Of a stretch of 64,000 nt of DNA, positions 60,331 to 64,000 are shown one piece after another. The stretch spans positions 32,787,342 to 32,851,341 of the forward strand of contig NC_035172.2 in NCBI RefSeq assembly GCF_001659605.2, in the 5' to 3' direction. How positions within the stretch are numbered: the stretch's first letter is position 1; each line of letters begins with the position of its first letter. The translations under genes were made by a program, and so were the position numbers. The notes beneath the pieces were generated by a model, which had not been told where the DNA came from, searched no databases, and was given only the letters and a program-made list of their open reading frames with translations. This DNA is from Manihot esculenta (Eukaryota > Streptophyta > Magnoliopsida > Malpighiales > Euphorbiaceae).

Positions 60331-62577
60331 ATGTCTCCTCCTCTGCATAATTTATCATTCCGTCGGCTAGCTTATCTGGAACATTGCTTGTCTGGTAAGG
60401 AAAAAAACTTGCGAAGGACGAAGTTCTGCAAGAAATTGCTATACCACAAGCAATTTAGGTTATAAATAATTTGAAATTAGTGATTTATATCCGAACCATC
60501 TATTTTCAAACTGTCATTTTTTTCCTGCTTTTTAATGTTAAGATGTAGCTTGAATTTTGACTATGTATCTTTCTGTCATAGGTTTGAATATGCTATACCT
60601 TGTAATAACACTCATAAATTTAGTCTAGTGGTAAATACACCTGAGTTGAATACGTTATAGTAAACTTAAGAGATCTCATATTCTATTTCTCAATCTCCGA
60701 TTTCCATTTGAAAAAAAAAAAAATTTCTCTTACAATAAATGAGCTAGGTCAATTTTGGATCAAAAATAATAATTTTAGCTCGTAAAAGGGAGATATATAA
60801 ATCAGTTCAATCTCCAATTCTCAATTTAAAAAAAAAAACTTTCTCTTACAATAAATGAGTTAGGTCAATTTCGAATCAAAAATAATAATTTTAGTTCGTA
60901 AGAGAGAGATGTATAAATCAGCCCAATCCTCAATTCTCAGTTAAAAAAAAATTTTCTCTTGCAATAAATGAACTAGGTCAAGTTGGATTAAAAATAATAA
61001 TTTTAACTCGTACGAGGAAAATATATAAATAAAATTTAGGGATTAATATGATTTTATATAACGGTTCAATTTAAATTAATTCAAATAATTTTTGAATTCT
61101 CTTTTATTGATCCAAAATACTTAGTTTAAATCTTTATTAAATTTTTATAAGTCAATAAAGTTACACTTATAATTTTATTATTCTATTGATTCAAAAAAAA
61201 AATTATTATTCTATAAAAATTTAATAATTTATTAATAAAAATTCAAGTACATTTAATAATAAATTAAATTAAATAGTTAGTCTAAATCTTTATTAATTTT
61301 TTTTTATAAATTACATAGTTAATTTTGAATTTTTGTTAATACGGCTTTTATAAATTTAAATATTTAGTAAATTAAATTTTAGTTTAAATATTTAACAAGT
61401 TAATATAAAATAGTCCATGAATCGTATACTGAAGTGAAACTAATCCGATTTGAAGCTAATCCAACCCGTGTTAATTTTGAAAAAAAAAATATATTGTGGC
61501 AAAGTTTGTTATGACTAATTAATTATTAAATTGCATATATAGATTTATGAAATAAATATATTATAATTTTGCACTGTAAATCTATATATAGAGTCAATAT
61601 AAATAACTTTTTTCTGAATAGTATAAATTATTTTTTTTATATAAATAATTTTGCACTGTAATTCTGTACTACATTTTGAGATTTAAATAGTAATATAAAA
61701 ATTTAATTTTTTTTATATATGATAATATATTTTTAATAAATTATTTTTTATTTTTATAAAATTATAATTTTAATTGTAATTTTATTTATTATAAAAAATA
61801 AATTAACTACTACTTTATATTATATTATAATAATAGAAATAAATATAGTGATTTTCAATTCATTAGTATTAATTTATATTATTGTGTTTTTAATTTTGCA
61901 TTTCTTTGAATTTATAAATTAATTTCTCATCATATGTCCTGCTTTACTATACGACAATACTCATGTATCGTCGTCCGATGTGCATTCCAGCACATTGTGA
62001 CAACATTGTTGTTAAGACTTAGCGAGCAGTCTGCCTTGAACAACCTTTTTGTCTTTTGTATTTTTTATTTTTTTTTTCCAATTCATTAGTAGCTAGAATC
62101 CAGGATATTATTAATTCAAATAAGTTCCTGGCTTTTTTTATTTATAGGAAATTCCAAAGTGATAGCTAATTAAATATTTGCTCTCAAGAGTTTTTACAAT
62201 AATTTTGTTTTTTTATTAAACTAAATTTTACAATAAACTCTAATTTACTGGTGAAGACAATAAAATAAATTAAAAGCAAAAAATTTGGCTCTCTTTCGTA
62301 AAGCATAAAAATTATCATTGAACGTTTTTTAGTTGAATATATAATTTGATTTTTGATTTTTATTTAAAAAATTAATTGACACAAATTTCTTTTATCAAAG
62401 AAAATTATGTAGAGTTAAAAGGATCATTAGAAAAGCTGGTGCAATCTTTGTTAATGAAATGAAGCAAACTTGCTAATATTTTAAGTGGCTCCACTTTGTA
62501 TCATACGAATAGTTCTTTCATCGCAGTTTCACGAACTCTATATAATTTTTCTGATCTTGCAGGTTTTTCTAATTTAG
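60331..62577. other. AT-rich flank downstream of LecRK5
   Basis: No gene seen apart from the tandem repeat at 60715-61028. The rest (61030-62570) is very AT-rich with no recognisable element. Confidence 0.55.
60715..61028. repeat. Three-copy tandem repeat, ~113 bp unit
   Basis: The unit begins TTCTCTTACAATAAATGAGC and contains CAAAAATAATAATTTTAG. Copies start near 60723, 60840 and 60953; the third is shorter and most diverged. Each of the first two ends in an A-run. Confidence 0.85.
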
Positions 62578-62762
62578 GTGATTCTGATACCAATTGAAAT
62601 TCAAATTGATCCAAATAACTTTTTGAAGTTACTTTTCATCTAGCGCAAAATAATTAATCCAAGTTATTGAGTAGTATTAAATCAGGATTTATATATTACT
62701 AATTGAATTGATAATTTACTGATATGAAATATTTTTTCACATCACGCACCTGAATATCTGCA
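62578..62762 (-). mobile_element. TRIM relic: one LTR with primer site
   Basis: The reverse complement matches the first repeat of the TRIM at 47446 (GATGTGAAAAAA, then AATTATCAATTCAATT and AATATATAAATC), followed by TTTCAATTGGTATCAGA at 62583-62599. The other half is not recognisable. Confidence 0.7.
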
Positions 62763-63335
62763 TTTAGCGTATCAATAACTTCTAAATTGTCACTTTCAAC
62801 TACCACCATTTTGAAGCCATATTATTTGATAGCCAAGATCCCATATAGGATAGCTTTTAGCTCAATACTGATAACTGAAACTATACCAAAACCAAATAAT
62901 TATTTAATCAATAACTTCTAATTTTTTTTATTATTAACTTTTAACACATTTAAAAGCATAACCGTTTGATCACTAAGTATATATATACTTTAAATGCGCT
63001 TCAAATTTTCAAGAGTTAAGCAATTACATTTTGTAATTGAATAATTATAATTTATAAAATTTAAATATTAAACGGTTAGTGTCAAAAGATTATGATATGG
63101 AGTAATTAGTTTTGGACTTTACGGTAGACTTGGACCAAGTCTAACTTTTGCTGCCGACGTCCGATAGAGATCCACGATAATTTTTTGAAAAGAAAATTTC
63201 GAGACGCACGACTTTTAAAAGTGTGACGAGTGCCGAAGGCCTATCACAAAATTCGATATGAAAATTTCATCATTTAAGGGTCAATTTTGCATTTTAGTTT
63301 TTTTTTTTTGGATATTTTAGATATTTTCATAATTT

Positions 63336-63515
63336 TACATATTAGGATTTTATTTTTATTATAAATAGCCTCCCTTGGATATCAGAAACTCACTTTTCAA
63401 TTTTTGAGAAATTTCAATAAGACTTTTCGTTTTTTAGCCTATATTTTCTCTTATATCGTTTTAGGCAAACGATATTAATTAAAACTCCTAGATGAATATA
63501 ATTAGTTCTTTATCA
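63336..63515 (+). mobile_element. Relic of the 391-bp Gypsy LTR family
   Basis: Matches the last 180 bases of the LTRs at 16650 and 20467: CATATTAGGATTTTAT, AAATAGCCTCCCTTGG, GACTTTTCGT and the end TTTATCA. More diverged than those two. Confidence 0.8.
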
Positions 63516-63577
63516 GGTTATTAACATTAAAAAGTTATTGTGTTAATTGATTTTTTTTATAAAAATCAGCACTAAAA

Positions 63578-64000
63578 TGTAATACTCGGCTAGACTCCGG
63601 TATCGAAATTCTTACCGTCCGGTGGAATCCTGGATGTCGGAAACCTCTAGAAGGGCAAAATCATGTTTTTATAAAATGTTTTAATGTATTTCATGATTTT
63701 AAGTAAGATGAAAATTGATTTTTGAATGAAAAAGACCAAGGAGGCATTTCCAGGTTCGGCCGCCGAACGTGGGATAGTTTAGGAGGGCAAGTTAGGCTTC
63801 CGAAAGTGGCCAAGGTTAGGCCGCCGAACCTCATGTTCGGCCGCCGAACTTGCATGAGTTTTGGAGGCACCTTAGGCTGCCGAAAGGTGGTCTGGCAGCC
63901 CCTATAAAAAGGGCTCCATGGCCGAAATGGGCGAGCTTTCTCCCCATTTTCGGCCAACGGTGAGTCCATGCTCTCCCATGGTTGATTTTTGATGTTTTCC
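63578..64000 (+). repeat. Start of a chromovirus-like LTR, cut by the window edge
   Basis: Begins TGTAATACTCGGCTAGACTC and follows, in the same sense, the reverse complement of 5132 downward (TAGACTCCGGTATCG, CCGTCCGGTGGAATC). It contains palindromes TTCGGCCGCCGAA. It is a relative of the left-edge LTR, in opposite orientation. Confidence 0.88.

Overview
This window is plant nuclear DNA. It is AT-rich and holds a local cluster of five L-type lectin receptor kinase (LecRK) genes or gene relics, all on the + strand. The cluster is buried in LTR retrotransposons, LINE remnants and small non-autonomous elements. The LecRK type (lectin + one TM + RLK kinase, no introns), the tRNA-Met and tRNA-Asp primer sites and the Athila, chromovirus and Copia proteins point to a eudicot. 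My guess is a woody or Euphorbiaceae-like species, but nothing here fixes the species. No rRNA, tRNA gene or CRISPR was seen.

Layout. 1-5132: 5' part of a minus-strand chromovirus-like Gypsy element (gag, protease, start of RT, a 2.3-kb LTR). 5133-8209: a minus-strand LINE relic, split by a Gypsy LTR relic (5921-7346, TSD ACAGT) that holds an integrase fragment. 8823-15015: Athila-1, an internally deleted plus-strand element (TSD CACAT). 16515-23029: LecRK1, broken by a 4.2-kb Gypsy element (16650-20857, TSD AAGGT) and a ~285-bp insertion. 23177-24514: hAT-like non-autonomous element. 26133-28076: LecRK2, intact. 30687-47074: minus-strand Copia element (TSD TCAGC) carrying a Gypsy-type protease fragment, itself split by Athila-2 (34364-46306, TSD ACCTC), a nearly intact Athila with almost identical LTRs. 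47446-47956: TRIM element. 48091-51985: LecRK3, broken by a nonsense codon, a 1-nt deletion and a solo LTR (49464-51890, TSD GTGTG). 51982-53850: second copy of the Copia gag + LTR + TRIM block. 53851-55803: LecRK4, intact. 58534-60330: LecRK5, an open frame whose kinase has lost its catalytic residues. 60331-63577: AT-rich DNA with tandem repeats and LTR relics. 63578-64000: start of a LTR of the same family as the one at the left edge, in opposite orientation.

History that can be read from the sequence. A Copia element landed upstream of an ancestral LecRK. A tandem duplication then joined the LecRK kinase domain to the Copia gag through a 4-bp microhomology (AGAC), giving LecRK3 and LecRK4. 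Athila-2 and the solo LTR are missing from the second copy, so they came after the duplication. LecRK3 and LecRK4 are much more alike in coding sequence than in their duplicated flanks, which suggests gene conversion.

Function. LecRK2 and LecRK4 look able to make plasma-membrane receptor kinases with an extracellular legume-lectin domain. LecRK5 looks like a lectin-receptor pseudokinase. LecRK1 and LecRK3 are pseudogenes. Of the mobile elements only Athila-2 is close to complete, and it carries three in-frame nonsense codons.
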